DNA of 64,000 nucleotides from Rhabdophis nuchalis (taxonomy: Eukaryota > Chordata > Lepidosauria > Squamata > Natricidae): the NCBI GenBank assembly GCA_039707465.1, contig CM077651.1, positions 23,797,019 to 23,861,018 on the forward strand. Direction: 5' to 3'. Below are positions 12,514 to 27,500 of the stretch, in pieces. The notes beneath the pieces are model-generated. The model worked only from the letters and a program-made list of their open reading frames with translations, made no database searches and was not told the DNA's origin. Made by a program: the position numbers and the translations under genes. Numbering within the stretch: the stretch's first letter is position 1; the number at the start of each line of letters is the position of its first letter.

Positions 12514-15500
12514 GAGAGAGAGGGAGAGGGAGAGGGAGAGGGAGAGGGAGAGGGAGAGGGAGAGGGAGATTTAGTACGAAATACTTGCCATACTCATCCT
12601 TTCTATTTTCTAAATCTTCGAAGCCCACGTTAAAGTTGCCTAAAGATGTCTTTGCCCCAAAGCCCAACTGTACTTCCATGACTGAATGACTGACAATGAA
12701 AGATGCTGGTTTGCTAATCTTCAGGTGTATTGTGGCAGCAGGACACTAAATGGGCATATTTAGATGGCAGAAAATAAGCCACTAGCCAATTAGTTCTGCT
12801 GTCAAAGCCCGCTCCTCACCTCAGTTCTGAAAAAGATGTCCTTTCCCCTGTTACCAAAGGAATAATTTCGATAGCTGTTTGTCGGCCTGCCACATTGAAT
12901 TATCTATTGTTATCCAAATAATCAACATTGACTTGATGGCAATAGGTTCTATGCTTCTTTATCTAATTAAGGCAGCTTGCTGGAAATAAAAGAGCCATGT
13001 GTGTGTGTGTGTATTGGACACATATTGAAGAAAAGCATGATATTATTTTGGTGGTTTGGAGTTTTCCTTAGTCCTCTGGAAGGAAGTGGGAATTTTTGGA
13101 AACTTGCACATTATGTGAATGGCAATTTGCATAATTGGAATGGAATGGAATGGAATGGAATGGAATAGGAATAGGAATAGGAATAGAATAGAATAGAATA
13201 GAATAGAATACTGTCCAAGTGTGATTGGACACACAAGGAATTTGCTTGGTGCTCTCAGTGTACATAAAAGGAAAGATACATTTGTTAAGAATCATAAGTT
13301 ATAACACTTAATGATAGTCATAGGGTACAAATAAGCAATAGAATCATATTAGGAAACAATCAATATAAATCGTAAGGATACAAGCAACAAAGTTACAGTC
13401 ATACAGTCATAAGTGGGAGGAGACGGGTGATAGGAACGATGGGAAGACTAATAGTAGTGCAGACTTAGTAAATACTTTGACAGTGTCGTGGGGATTAGTT
13501 ATTTAGCAGAGTGATGGCATTCGGGGGGAAACTATCCTTGTGTCTAGATGTTCTGGTGTGCAGTGCCTTATAGCGTCATTTTGAGGGTAGGAGTTGAAAC
13601 AATTTATGTCCAGGATGTGAGGGGTCTGTAAATAATGACCTTAAAATTGAGGCCGTGTATTCTGGCAGTGCTAGACTGTGTACACAGTTCTTGCTGTGTT
13701 ATGCCCAGGGGTTCTGGATCTCACCATTGAAAGAAGAATACTGGATTTGTAGAAACTTTCATGATACCATTCAGAATATTTGTAGGTAACAGACTAGTAA
13801 CAAGCTACCACTACACATAGAGAGCGACCTCCCTTAGGATGGGCTCCAGCATGAGCCCAAAAACTGGTTCCCTGTTTGAATGGGAGGCAGTGTTGGAGGA
13901 TTTTACAAATTTGAAATGAAGCCTTCCACTTGACTTTAGGAAACCTATTGAAAAACCTTTGAAATGATGATGCATAGTTGCTGAAAACTATAGGCTGAAA
14001 CTATAGACCACTAGATGGCATGAGACTCATAAATTGTTTGGCTTTGAATTAAATATGGTGTTTGTTAAAGTGATAGTAAATAATGCCTTAATAATCCTCC
14101 CCCCCACCCCCCATCCCCCGACCAAAACAGTTGAGGAAATGCAGATTTGGCAAATGCATTGATTTAAGAAAATCGTCATTTTCGTTCAGCTATAAAGTTG
14201 AGAATAATAATACTGGCCTACATTTTCTTAAGAGAAATCCCCCCCTCCCCCTCCCCCAAGATAGATGCTGCGGCTTTGAGCTCCTGGTGTCACAGTAGAG
14301 TTAGGCAAAAACCAATTTCATTGTAATTTTAGTACAATGACAATAAAGATTATTATTATGTAGCTGAAAGTTGAACATGAGGTTCTTGGTGCTTTCTGAA
14401 CACGTACTTCACAATTATGTAATGAAATGTCTACAAGCAAGCAACCAAATTCAGAAAGCACCAAAGTTTCCACTATTCTAAGTGTAATTAATTTACGCAC
14501 AGCATTTAAAGTAAATACCGTGTACTGATTACCGTGGTACAAATGCAAAATTTTGATGATGTTTTTTGGCAGATGAATAAAAACGCATGCCAGATTATTA
14601 TAGAAGGTCAGTGAAGATCAGGAATTCCAACATTACATAATATATATTGTAATTATCTATGCTAATTATCTTTCATACAGGAAATGTATCTGCCACTTAA
14701 TATTCCAGTTATGCTCTCTTAAATATTGTTTAACGGCTAGAATCCACTTCAGAAATCAAGTATATAGGAAAAGTTGGCTACTCTGAGTCACCTTACAAGG
14801 AAGATGGGAGGCATAAAAGTTTAATAAATACCGGTAAATAAAATAAAAAAGTTATATTAATCATATTTAAGGAGGTGGTAACCTTTCAAGAATCTTTTGT
14901 TTGCCATCAGGAGAAACTGAATAAGCAAACAATAAGTAAATAATCACAAATATTAATATACAAATAAAGTCTCTTTTATTTATGTGTCTTAGGTGAAAAT
15001 GCCAGATGTAGAGTTTTTTGTGAATTTGGGAGATTGGCCATTGGAAAAAAAGAAATCTTCCCAGGATGTCCAACCTATATTTTCCTGGTGTGGATCTAAT
15101 GATTCCAAAGATATTGTAATGCCAACTTACGACCTGACAGATTCTGTGTTAGAAACAATGGGACGGTAAGAATGTCTCTCTTGTTTATAGGAAGTTATTA
15201 AAATTATTATTAGCTGAGCATGATTGGTTCCCATTGTAATCTATGTCTACAGAGTTTATTTCACACGTTTAAATTATTCTACTATTAAGTCTCTCCTTGA
15301 GGTGTCATCAGGGTTGGGATTCTAGCAGTTCGTACCGGTTCAGGCGAACCTATAGCTCCGACTATCACTTGGAGCGAACCAATTCGTTCCGACTTTCAGG
15401 TGGGCCCACCCATCTGCCTCTGCGTTACACTCACCTATATTCCCTTTTCTCAAGCCGAGATCATTGGCGTAGCAATCCAGTTGTTTTTAGCTGTTTTCCT

Positions 15501-18500
15501 CCCCAGCAGTAATGTGGAAGTGATTTCTCTGTAAATTGTGCATGTGAAGGGCTCAGTGAACTGGTTGTTAAACAAGTAGGATCCCATCCCTGGGTGTCAT
15601 CCAGTCTGAGGCATTTCTTCTTTAGTCCAGAGTTCCACCACTTTTTTGACTGTGCAGACCAGCAAGGTACAGAGGGGATGGTCCTGGGCACAGGCAGTGG
15701 GTAAGCGTGCATGCATGCAGTCGCCTGCGACTCATGCGAGTGGGGGTACCCGTACGCATGTGGTCACCACTGCTCAGGCAAGTGGGAATGTGCGTGTTCA
15801 GTTGCCCACCACTTTTGCTGTCCGGTTCTGAAAGGTTCAAGGCCTCAAAGTGGGCTGCAGCCCAGGAGTTGGGAATTCCTGCTTTAGTCCTATCAGTAAT
15901 AAGCATCTGGAGATGCAATGGCTCTGTGGCTAGGATGCTGAGCTTGTCAATCAGAAAGGTCCACAGTTCGGTGGTTTGAATCCCTAGTGCCATGTAACAG
16001 AGTGAGCTCCCATTACCAGGACAAGAAGCAATGGGTGGAAACTAATCAAGGAGAGAAGCAACTTAGAACTAAGGAGAAATTTCCTGACAGTTAGAACAAT
16101 TAACCTCGGGAACAGCTTGCCTCCAGAAGTTGTGAATGCCCCAACCCTGGAAGACTTTAAGAAGATGTTAGATAGCCATTTGTCTGAAATGGTATCAGGT
16201 TCCTGCCCACGCAGGGGGTTGGACTAGAAGACCTACAAGGTCCCTTCCAACTCTGCTATTGTATTGTATTGTACCTGTCCCAGCTTCTACCAACCTAGCA
16301 GTTCGAAAGCATATAAAATATGCAAGTAGAAAAATAGGAACCACCCTTGGTGAGAAGGTAACAGCATTCCATGCACCTTAGGCATTTAGTCATGCTGGCC
16401 ACATGACCACAGAGACATCTTTGGAGAGTGCTGGCTCTTTGGCTTTGCAATGAAGATGAGCATTGCCCCCTAGAGTCGGGAACGACTAACACATATGTGT
16501 GAGGGAAACCTTTACCTAATAAGCATCTAAGGGTAGAAAAGAGAAAAGCTGTTCATGGAAAAACCTTCTTTCTGGGTGAAACTTATGCCCAGAACTCCCT
16601 TTCTTACAAACGTTTTCCCATTTTTTCCTCCCTAAGAGTTAGCCTGGATATGATGTCTGTTCAAGCCAATACTGGGCCGCCATGGGAAGAGAAAAACACC
16701 ACAGCAATCTGGAGGGGTCGTGACAGTCGTAAAGAGAGGCTTGAACTTGTGAAAATGAGCCGAAGGTTTCCAGAAATCATCGACGCGGCTTTTACAAATT
16801 TCTTCTTTTTCAAGCATGATGAAAGCCTCTACGGCCCAATTGTGAAACATATTTCCTTTTTTGATTTCTTCAAGGTAGGTCTGTTCGTCCGTCCGTCCGT
16901 CCATCCATCCATCCATTCATCCAAGGGTGAAATCTACTTACCTTTGCTACCAGTTTGCAAATGTGAGCGTGGTGCACTACCTCTGCTCGCACACGCCACC
17001 TCCACACATGCGCAGGACCTTCTAGGAAAGCTAGGAAATCCTGCTTTCTAGCTAATATAATTCACACATCACAGTTGATCATCGGAAATACCAGTTCGCC
17101 CGAACCGTTAGCATTTTTTTGCTAGCAGTTCGGGCGAACCATCTGAACCAGTAGCATTTCAACCCTGTATCCTATCTATTTCATTTTGGCAGAATGTATT
17201 GCAAAAATATATTGGAATAAAAGATAATATTGCAAGCCTCCTAGTTCTCGTATTCTCAGAACTGAGAAGGCTTCTAGAATGGATAGGATATTTTTTTTTT
17301 CTATCCCCTATTTCTTTTCCCCCAACTCCATCTTATCAAATAAGTGGAATCAGCAGTATCCATGGTTGCTGAAATACCTTTTAGCAATTTAGTTAGGATG
17401 TGTCACTGTCTGGATATTCCACTACAATCCATCTGTTCTGCAAAGTGATTAAAAAAGAGAAAATGCAATATTTCAGCAACACCCATAGTCCTTTAGTTGT
17501 CCTGGGGACCTCGGCTGTTGCATCCTTAAGAGCACCATTCTCTTGAAGGTAATAATCAAAGTTATTATCTAAGTTTACAACTTGTTTAAACTGCATCTAA
17601 ACAAATAGCGCTGTTTAATAGCTAATTTACATCAGTAAATGCCACACAGGCAATAACAATCGAGGTACATTGCCCACATCAGAGAAATAATGTTCCAACC
17701 AGCCCAGAATATATGACAGTTGAATCTCTAAATTTTCAGGGCTTCTTCTTTTCAAAATAATATCCTGCAGAAATTTATGGCAGACGCCAGTCTTTAGAAA
17801 GGAATAGTTAGATTGGGATTACAATTCACATGGGGCCAGTCCAGGGGTGAAATGCTACCAGTTTGGACCGGTAGTAAAAAAATGCTACTGGTTCGGGCAA
17901 ACCGGTATTTCTGACGATCAGCTGTGATGTGCGATTTATATTAGCTAGAATCATCGGATTTCATGCTTTCTAGCTAATCTAAATTGTGTGGCACAGTGGA
18001 TCCTCCCCACCCTCCACCCCGCTGTGCAGACTCGGAAGGCTTCAAAATGTTTCTTTCTTAGTGCTGTGTGGGCGCGCCTCAGGCCTGCGCCCAGTAGCAG
18101 ACTCACCAAACCGGTAGCAGACTTCCGAGGATTTTACCACTGGGCCAGTCACTCTCCGCGCCCAACACACCTCAGAAAGTTGTGGGGAAAACAGGAGGCA
18201 GTAGTAGGTACGTTAGCTGCCTTATTTATAAAAGTAAGCATAATGCTGCTTGAGGTGAGGCCTCTGGAGGGGAGTAGATTAAGAAGATCGCACCTCCGCC
18301 CTGTAAGTCCTTGACTTACAGCAGTTTGTTTAGTGACCATTTGAAATTGCAATGGCACTGAAAAAGTTACTTATGGATCTTTTTCAGACTTATGACCATT
18401 GCAGCATCCCCACAGCCACATGATCAAATTTCAGACGCTTGGCAACTGACTCATATTTATGGCAGCTGAAGCATCCTGTGGTTGTATGATCGCCTTCTGA

Positions 18501-21500
18501 CAAGCAAAGTCAATAGGGATGCTAGATTCGCTCAACAATCGTATTACTAGTTTAACAACTGTAATGGTTCACTTATGAACTATAGCAAGACAAGTCGTAA
18601 TCTGGGGAAAAATTCACTTAATCGTTTCACTTAGCAACAAATTTTGGGCTCAATTCTGGTCATAAGTCAATGACTATTTCTGTTGGTTCCTTTTCTAGTA
18701 TTTTGTTCATTTTTAATGCTCAATGTGTTAAATGTTTTAACATTCTAATGGTTTTATACTGCTATTTTATTGACGATTTAAGCCGCCCAGAGTTGCTTAC
18801 AAGTGAAATGTGTGTGTGTGCGTGCGTGCGCGTGCACGCGTGCAAACCCACACATTTCAATTATCCCATCTACATACAATATTTTGTGGGGTCTGTAAAT
18901 GAGAGAGATAGAAATGCTATACTATATTACTGATGCTTTAAATCTCTGGATTTATAGTTGATTGCTATTAATAAAGGCAGGATTTTTAAAATCAAGAGCT
19001 GCATTGTCTTTGCCCTTTCAGATGTCATGTTCATTCCCATCAGTCCTACATATTACTCTGCTGGCAAGAAAGGATGAGTAATGGGTCCACATGTTCTCTA
19101 CCCCGACTTAAAATGTAATTGAACAGCCATTGTGAAACTTAAATCTTATGGATGTGGTTTTTGTCCCTGTGCTAAAGAGAACTATAATTGGCTAAAATTC
19201 CTTATTTACCATACTTCCAATAGGAATTTGAAATTTGATAACCAAATAATGGGTGGAATGATTCTATCTGTGGAATATCCTCTACCAAGATATTCCACAG
19301 ACATTGGTCAAGAGTTTAATTCTTGGGTGACTTTGACGAGAACCTCCAGTAAAATGATATCTTTATTAATGGTAGATGGTTTGTATTTTGCAGTCTAAAT
19401 ACCAAATTAATATTGATGGCACAGTGGCTGCATATCGGCTGCCATACTTGTTGGCGGGAAACAGCTTAGTGTTGAAGCAGGATTCCATCTACTACGAACA
19501 TTTTTATAATGAATTACAACCTTGGAAGCACTTTGTTCCATTTAAGAATGACCTGAGTGATCTCATGGAAAAACTCCAGTGGGCGAAAGATCATGACGAA
19601 GAGGTAAAGATGCATTTCATTAATAAAAAATCTGTTGATTGCCATGTTACAAATCTATTTAGTTTGGTATTATGAAATACCAAACGACTGTGTAACTCAC
19701 ACAGAGGGAAGTTGGTTATATTTAGTTTATCCTGTAGTAGTTGCCAGTGATAACTGTCATGAGAGCATTATGGAAACTGTTGTTGATCTTGACTGGCAGT
19801 GCCTTCCAAGGTTTGAGGCAGAAATTGTTCCCTCTTCAGCTTAGCTATCCCTAGGACTTTTACTGAAGCACAGACTGTGATTCAGAGGAATCTGACTATT
19901 CAGAATTACTTTATCTAGATCAGGCGTGTCAAACCCAAGGCCCAGGGGCTGGATCTGGCCTGCGGAATGCTTAGATCTGGCCCATGGGGCTGTCCTGGAA
20001 ATAGCGAAGATCCGGCCCACGCTACCTCTGCCAGCAAAAAAAAACAGAGCTTGGGAGGACTGCCCTTCCGAGCTTCGTTTTTGCTGGCAGAGGGTTGCAA
20101 GAAGCCGTTGCAGCCAAAAACAGCTCAGGAGTCCATTTTCGCTGGCAGAGCACTCAGGCCACCACAGACGCCCCCAACACGAGTGACGTCGCGCTGGCGA
20201 TGCCTACCCAGGCCACGCCCATCCCAGTCTCCCAAGCAGGGGTGGGTTCCAGACTCTTTCACTTCCAGTTCACTCAGGGATGTGCTTTGGGTGCACGCAC
20301 TTGATGCGTGCTAAGTGCACGTGCACAGAAGTAGGCGCCACCAATAGAACCGGTTCAGGCGCGGGCACAGCCGAGTTACTACCTACTCAGTTGAACCAGT
20401 AGGAACTCACCTCTGCTTTCAAGGTCAAACACAATCCTGATGCAGGCCTCAATGAAATCGAGTTTGACACCCCTGATCTAGATCATTGTTTTGTAATGAA
20501 GACGTTTCTGCTAACTGAGGTCACCCATCAAATGAAGGAAATATCATAGATATTTTGATATTCTATGGCAGTTGTAATATGCTGTAGATATATTTTTGGA
20601 AAGTTATCTAAGCTAAGATGTTCTTAAAAGTATTTCCACTACTTATTTTTTCTAAAATGTGAAATGATCAAATCCATCTTTGCAAGTAATATTTTCATGT
20701 ATGGATTAGGGCAGTATAGCAGCTTATGTTAGGAATAGCGACAGCCCTCATTTTGAAAAGCTTACTCAATTCTAGAAACAGAATCATAAGAACAGCAGAA
20801 TTTAATGGAATGACATCTACAGGAGGGTGGAAACATTTGAAAGCATGAAAAATGTTTTGAAAAAAGATAATAAATCAGATAAACTTAGACTTACTAAATT
20901 CAATAGGAACAAGAGAAAATAATTATTACTTTTATTTTGCATGGCAGTAGATGTGTTGCAACAATAGAGACAACAAATCCATTCCTTATATATTCTAAAT
21001 AAATTTGGAGAAAACTGAAGAGTAACTAGATAGACTGCAGCTTACCCAACAAAAAGAAGTTTTCAACAAACCAATTACTGAAAAGGAAATGAATCAACGC
21101 AAAAATTGAAATTGAATAATCTAGGACCAATGTACCTAAGACTTTCCAGGAAACTTGTCTGAGGATTTGATTTGGCTCACAAAAATCAATATAAATATAG
21201 TATAAAATGCAACCACACATGCTTCAGCCAAGAGACCAAATCAATTTAAATGTGGTATTACCATTAACTGAGGTAATGAATGATAACCAACAATATTAAA
21301 GACTTTGTCCTTCCTGGATGGAAGCTTTAACTTCTCTGATTTATACACTGGGGAACTACCCAACTCATCCAAGATTGTATAGATCTATTTCAATATTTAA
21401 TGTAGTTTATAAGCTTTGTATGGCAACACTCAGAAGGAATCGTAATTGACCTTCCAACTGAATTAATACCCTCTGGTTGGACTGGATTTGTCTTGAAGAG

Positions 21501-24500
21501 CTAGATGGTTTGAACGATAATTTTGAATGCTATTGACAATGTGAATCAGAAAAGTAAGAAAGTGGCCATGATTTTTCTAGATACAGAAAATCTGAAAAAG
21601 GTGAACTATGATAAGAACTTTGTTATATAGATAGGCCTATGTGATGCTATGTGTTGCATGGAGACATGCCCTCCCTATAGCAATATCACTTAGACCAGGG
21701 GTTCCCAAACTTGGCAACTTGAAGACTTGTGGACTTCAACTCCCAGAATTCTCCAGCCAGCTTTGCTCTGCTGGCTGGAGAATTCTGGGAGTTGAAGTCC
21801 ACAAGTCTTCAAGTTGCCAAGTTTGGGAACCCCTGACTTAGACTTATATACCGCTCCATAGTGCTTTATAGCAGAGGTCCCCAACCCGTGGGCCATAGCC
21901 TACTACTAGGCTATGGCCTTTTGGCTACTGGACTGTGTGAGTGGCTGGCCAGTGTATGTAAATGTGAACATGTGCACACACACCCAATTGTGCTACCATT
22001 GCTGCGAGGGTCAGGTGCTACCATCTCTGCAAGCATTATGCGCACGCAGCTCTGTTAGCATGCGTGCATGCGTGGGAAAAGGCGCCTGCCCCCTCCCCAG
22101 GACACCAACCCAGAAAGGTTGGGGAACTTTGCTTTATAGCACTCTCTGAGCGGTTTACAATGTCAGCATATTGCCCCCAACCATCTGGGAAGGATGGAAG
22201 GATGAGTCAACCTTGAGGTGGTCAGGTTCAAACCCCTGGTTATGGGCAGAGTTAGCCTGCAATGCTGCATTCTAACTACTGTACTGCCATAGTTCCTATA
22301 GTAGTGTCTTTATTCTCAAATGAAGTTTACCACTGAAAACCAAGTGGATTCCATCCTGATGGTATCTCAGATGGCCTGAACAACCTGGCTTTTCTCCCAG
22401 GTTTTAGGCCAGGGTGGTTGGAAGCCTTTGCAGACCCCATGGCATGTTTGTTTTACCGACTCAGCCTCAGCCACATGATTATTGCCATTATTATATGTTT
22501 TTTTTATAGTTGGTTGCTATGAAGTTCCTTGGTCAGTGTCTAATAAGCAGAGTTGTTAGGCACTAATTCATTAGCGTGGCAAGAACTGTCCGAATTATCA
22601 TTTTAAGATTGGAAAGTATTTCAAATTTGGTACTCTGTAACATGAGCCCAGTTTTCCTCCTCATCCCATGCTGTGTGTTTATTCTGGAACATCAAGCCTA
22701 AGGAGCCTTTTTAAAAAAACTTGAGATGATATCACTGTTTTATATTTATTTCAGCAGATGACAGCATCTGTCTGATTTAGTATGGGCTTTGGAAATAAGC
22801 AGATCAGATTTGGTTAGTATTTTGATGGAAGAGAGCCAGGAAATGCCAGGGCTGTAGGCTTGCCTGGGAGTCAAAACATTACTTAAAAGAAAGCAAAGTC
22901 AAACCAGTCTTTGGCTGCTGCCTGGAAGACCATATGGATGCATCCATCAAGTCAGATGAGTTGAGCTTGATTTGAGGAAGTTTGTCATGTAAAACTGAAT
23001 CTAGTTTTTTGATTCATAATTCTCATTTGGTATCATTGTTGTGGTCTTCTTGTGTGCTGTGAGCTTGCTGGTGTTTTCTTGTTCATGTTTCATAACCATG
23101 TTAGATGGGTGGGTTGGTTGTTTATTTGTTTTGTTCACTTTTTATAGGTTTAGGTTTTATTAGTTTTTTATACCGCCCTACTCCCGAAGGACTCAGGGCG
23201 GTGTACAGCCAAAGTAAAACAGATATATAAAAGTGAAAAAAGTTTTTAAAAAACATATTAAACAATTTGGCCTCAAAATTAAAAAACCAAACAACTCCGA
23301 TTAACATTAATAAAAATTCATAATTTAAAATTCATTTTTATGCCAGCCCGGCTTGTTGGGAAAAAAAGGCTTTGAGAGCACGGCAGAAGGTGCGTAAGTC
23401 AGGGATAGTTCTTAATTCCGGGAGCAATTTGTTCCAGAGGACAGGTGCTCCCACGAAGAAGGCTCTCCCCCTGGGTGTCGCCAGTCAACATTGTTTAGCT
23501 GAAGGCATCATGAGGGGACCCTCTCTATGGGAGCGTACTGGCCGGTGGGCGGCTCTCGGTGGCCGAAGGTGATCTCATAAGTAAGTATAGCTGTCCATCT
23601 CAGTGTATGATGCTGGGCGGCACTGATAATAATTACAAGTAGTTCTCGACTTATAGCCACAAGTGAGCCCCAAATTTTTGTGGTTAAGTGAGACATTTGT
23701 TAAGTGGGTTTTGCTCCATTTTACAACCTTTCTTGCCACAGTTGTTAAGAGAATCGCTGTGGTGGATAAGTTAGTTAACTTGGTTGTTAAGTGAATCTGG
23801 CTTCCCCCTTGACTTTGCTTGTCAGAAAGTCGCAAAAGTTGAACACATGACTTTGGGACACAGCCACGGTCATAAGTACGAAGCCGTTGCCAAGCATCTA
23901 AATTTTGATTGAATAATTATGGGGATGCTGCAAAGTTCGTAACTGTGAAAAACGGTCATGTCACATTTTTTCAGTGCCGTTGTAACTTTGAGCAGTCACT
24001 AAATGAACTGTTGTAAGTCAAAGACTACCTATAAATGGCATGTTTGTGAACTACCTGCAAAAAGAGAAGCAAACTCAGAGCACATCAAGAATATGACAGG
24101 TCAACTATTGCTATCAATACTTCTAGCTAAGGAATAGTAGTAGCACTAGCAATAGCACGTAGACTTATATATCACTTCACAAGTGCTTTTACAGCCCTCT
24201 CTAAGTGGTTTACAGAGTCATCTTATTGCCCCCAACAATCTGGGTCCTCATTTTACCCGCCTTGGAAGGATGGAAGGCTGAGTCAACCTTGAGCCTGGTG
24301 CAGAGGCGTAGCGTGGGGGGTGCAGGGGGTGCCGGTCGCACCGGGCGCAACATCTGGGGGGGCGTGCTCGGGCAGCCCCCTGCCCAATCCAAAAAGCCCC
24401 CTAGATGGCATCTCTTGGGCGGCATGAACAATACATTTAAACACTTCAAAACCCGCGTTTGATCCCCGGCGCGGCTCGACGGATGGCGCTGGGCTCGGAG

Positions 24501-27500
24501 CTCTCAGAGCTTCTTTTGCAACAGTTTTGGCTTTTGGGGGGGGGGGGGGACGACAATGAAAAGCAAAACGCAAAAAAATCCAAATTGTTGCAAGGAGCGC
24601 CTTTCCTTTCCTTCCCGACGCAGCGAGCACGCCAAAGCTATGGGAGAGTGGGGGGAAGGAGGGAGGGAAAAGAGGAGGAGGAGGAGGAGGAGGAGGCGGC
24701 ACGGGGAGGGGGGGGGAGAGGAGGGGGGCGCCCGTTGGCAAAGAGAGAGAGAAAGAGAAAGAAGAAGAAAGAGAGGAAGGAAGAGATAAATTGGGGAGGG
24801 GGAGGCAGAAGGAAGTTTCTCCGCTGTTTCAAAGCGCAAATCTTTCCCCCTCGATTTGGATGGGCTCCCTTCCCCAAGTGGGAGGGAATGAGGAGGGGCT
24901 GGGAAGGCAGACTTTCCTTCCAACTGGTGCTTTCTGGAAGAGGGGGAGGAGGAGGAGGGAAGAATGCGGAGAGGAAGTGCGGAGAGAAGAGGAAGGAGGG
25001 AGGGGAAGAGAGAGAGAGGAGGGGGGGGGGAGAAGAAGAGGGAGGAGGAGGAGGAAGAAGTGGAAGGAAAAGCGGAAAGAGGGAAGAATGTGGAGAGAAT
25101 GCCAAAAGAGGAAGACGAAGGGAGGAGGAGAGGAAGAGGTGGAACCACTGCTTTAACTAATCTAGTGGAAGAGACTCGAGTGCTAAAATCCACGGGTTAG
25201 GGGGCGCAAATTACTTGCCTTGCCCCGGGTGCTGACAACCCACGCTACGCCACTGGCCTGGTGAGATTCGATCTGCCAAACTGCTGGTAATCGGCAGTCA
25301 GCAGAAGTAGCCTGCAGTACTGCACTCTAACCACTGGGCTCTTCCGGTTTGATTTATTTTGAGCTGTGCTCCTTGGAAACTGATTAATGTATAGATAGGA
25401 ACGGGTGGAAAGGAAAATTTAGGAAAACTAAACTTTAAATATGAAAATACATTAATTCAGTATTTATTCTACCTAACTTTCCCACCCCATTTTTCCACTT
25501 GGTAGGCAAGGAACATTGCAAAAGCCGGACAAGAATATGCAAGGAACGCCCTCATGGGAGATCACATATTCTGTTATTATTTCAAACTATTTGAGGTCAG
25601 TTTCATCTTCCTTTGTTGAACTTACACTGAAATCTGCTGAGATAGGGAATTAACAATGGGCCCCAGCTTTAAAAATCAGTACTTCGTTTTGCTAACAATT
25701 AGGGGGCCACTTATTTTCAGTTGTTCCATTTCTCTACGAAAAAGTGAAACTACCAGATGCATAAGCTAACTGAAGCCTCTTCTAGTTCCAATAATTTCTG
25801 AAAGCAGGGAATGAAAAATAACACATGGAGAAAAAAAAGAAAGCTGAGGTGTGTAAAAATGGATGGAAAAGAATTAATATTACAGCTTTAATGCTAATTT
25901 CAGTAACTCTCATTTGAGGGGAAAACCCTTTGCTGAAATATATTGGATCCCTTCCATTATTTACTATTTCAAGTAAGCATATTAGGCTTCTGTTTCATTT
26001 TCTTCCACGGTTTCCTACTAATATGGTCAGCACTCCTAGACGTACAAACAAATGGATTCTTGGCTCTGTAGCATTTAAAGGAGTAAAAATTGCTCAGAGA
26101 AAGATATTTGTTTGAACCTTTTGAAGCTGATTTTTTTTTAGAAAACTTCTAGTGTAAAATAATAGATTAACAGTTTTATTTATTTTCTTTCTTTCTTTTC
26201 TTTAAATGACCCCACTAATTAATTAAGTGTATTTCAATAGTTAGGTACCCTGTTTTCCCGAAAATAAGCCCTCCCCTAAAAATAATCCCTCCCTGAAAAT
26301 ATTGCAAAACAGCAGCAGCCAGGAGGTGACCACACTCGCCACCTCCGCCACCTTAAAAATAATAAGACTTCCCCGAAAATAAGGCCAAGTGCTTATTTGG
26401 GGGGGGGTGTCAAAAGAAAATAAGACCCTGCCTTATTTTCGGGGAAACGTGGTAGAACTCCAGAAAGAGTTATTGGACCTCAATAGCAAATAGATACTTT
26501 TAAGAAAAGTGTTGAGTTCTTTTATCTGTGAATGATAGGTTATCAGCCTATCCTAGGAATTTTATCATTAGAAGTAGAGTCACCTGAGGGTGAAAAATGT
26601 TCTCCATCCTTGACGTTAGTTGTCATAACTGTCACTGAAAGGTCTTGGGTGAAGGCAATAAGTCTTTGTGAGTAAAGCACTCCAAGAGGTCTCCATGTCT
26701 TTGATGACCTTCATTTATTAATTCCATCAGTCCCCACATTCTGTCCTAAGAGCAAAGACAATATATCTACTTTTCTCCTTCCTCATTTTTATCCTTACAA
26801 CAATCTTAAGTCAGGTTTCCCTCGCTGCACATTACATTAAGGGTTACTTTACAACTCATAAAGAGCAGGATATCACCTTAACTGGATAATCAAATTCATT
26901 TACACAATTCCCATAACATACAAATACTTTCACATTCTCTGAGCCTATATTTATTATCTTTAACATGGTTTATTTTATGGATGCAGAATGTTAGGCATTC
27001 AGCTACATTAGACTTGAACACAGACTGTCTAAATTATTGGGAAACTTTTAAAAACACACTAGTAACACATTCATTGGTAGAATCTGCAAGTAAGCACCTT
27101 GTAAAGGTTATGTCACTCGCCACATCACGTTGCCGTCACATGACATTTTGTGACCTTTTTCCTCTTCGCGGAGCTGGGGTGGGAGTGGCCTGCTCATGAC
27201 ACATTTGGGCTGCGGGGCCGCCAGTTTGACATCCTAAATTCAAATAAGTTTGCTAAGAATGCATTTGAGCTTCTACAGATCCCTTTCTAAAGAGAGGATG
27301 GGCTCTTCAAAACAACCGTCAGCAAAGATTAAAGCTCTGAACTTTAGAGAGCCTCGTCACACAGATTGTGCATTAACAGAGGTGATGAGATTTCAGCAAG
27401 TCACCTTACAGTGTTGTGTGATATTGAATCTTAAAGAATCCAAGTTTCCTAAAGCAGTGCGAGCCGTGTATCGCATTAGAACAGCAGAACACAATGTACG

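Noticed and set aside
24459..25193. Long open frames over the purine-rich region (up to 233 codons, both strands)
   Set aside because: They are low-complexity Arg/Glu/Gly or Pro/Ser/Leu runs inside a hAT MITE, with no domain and with equal openness on both strands.
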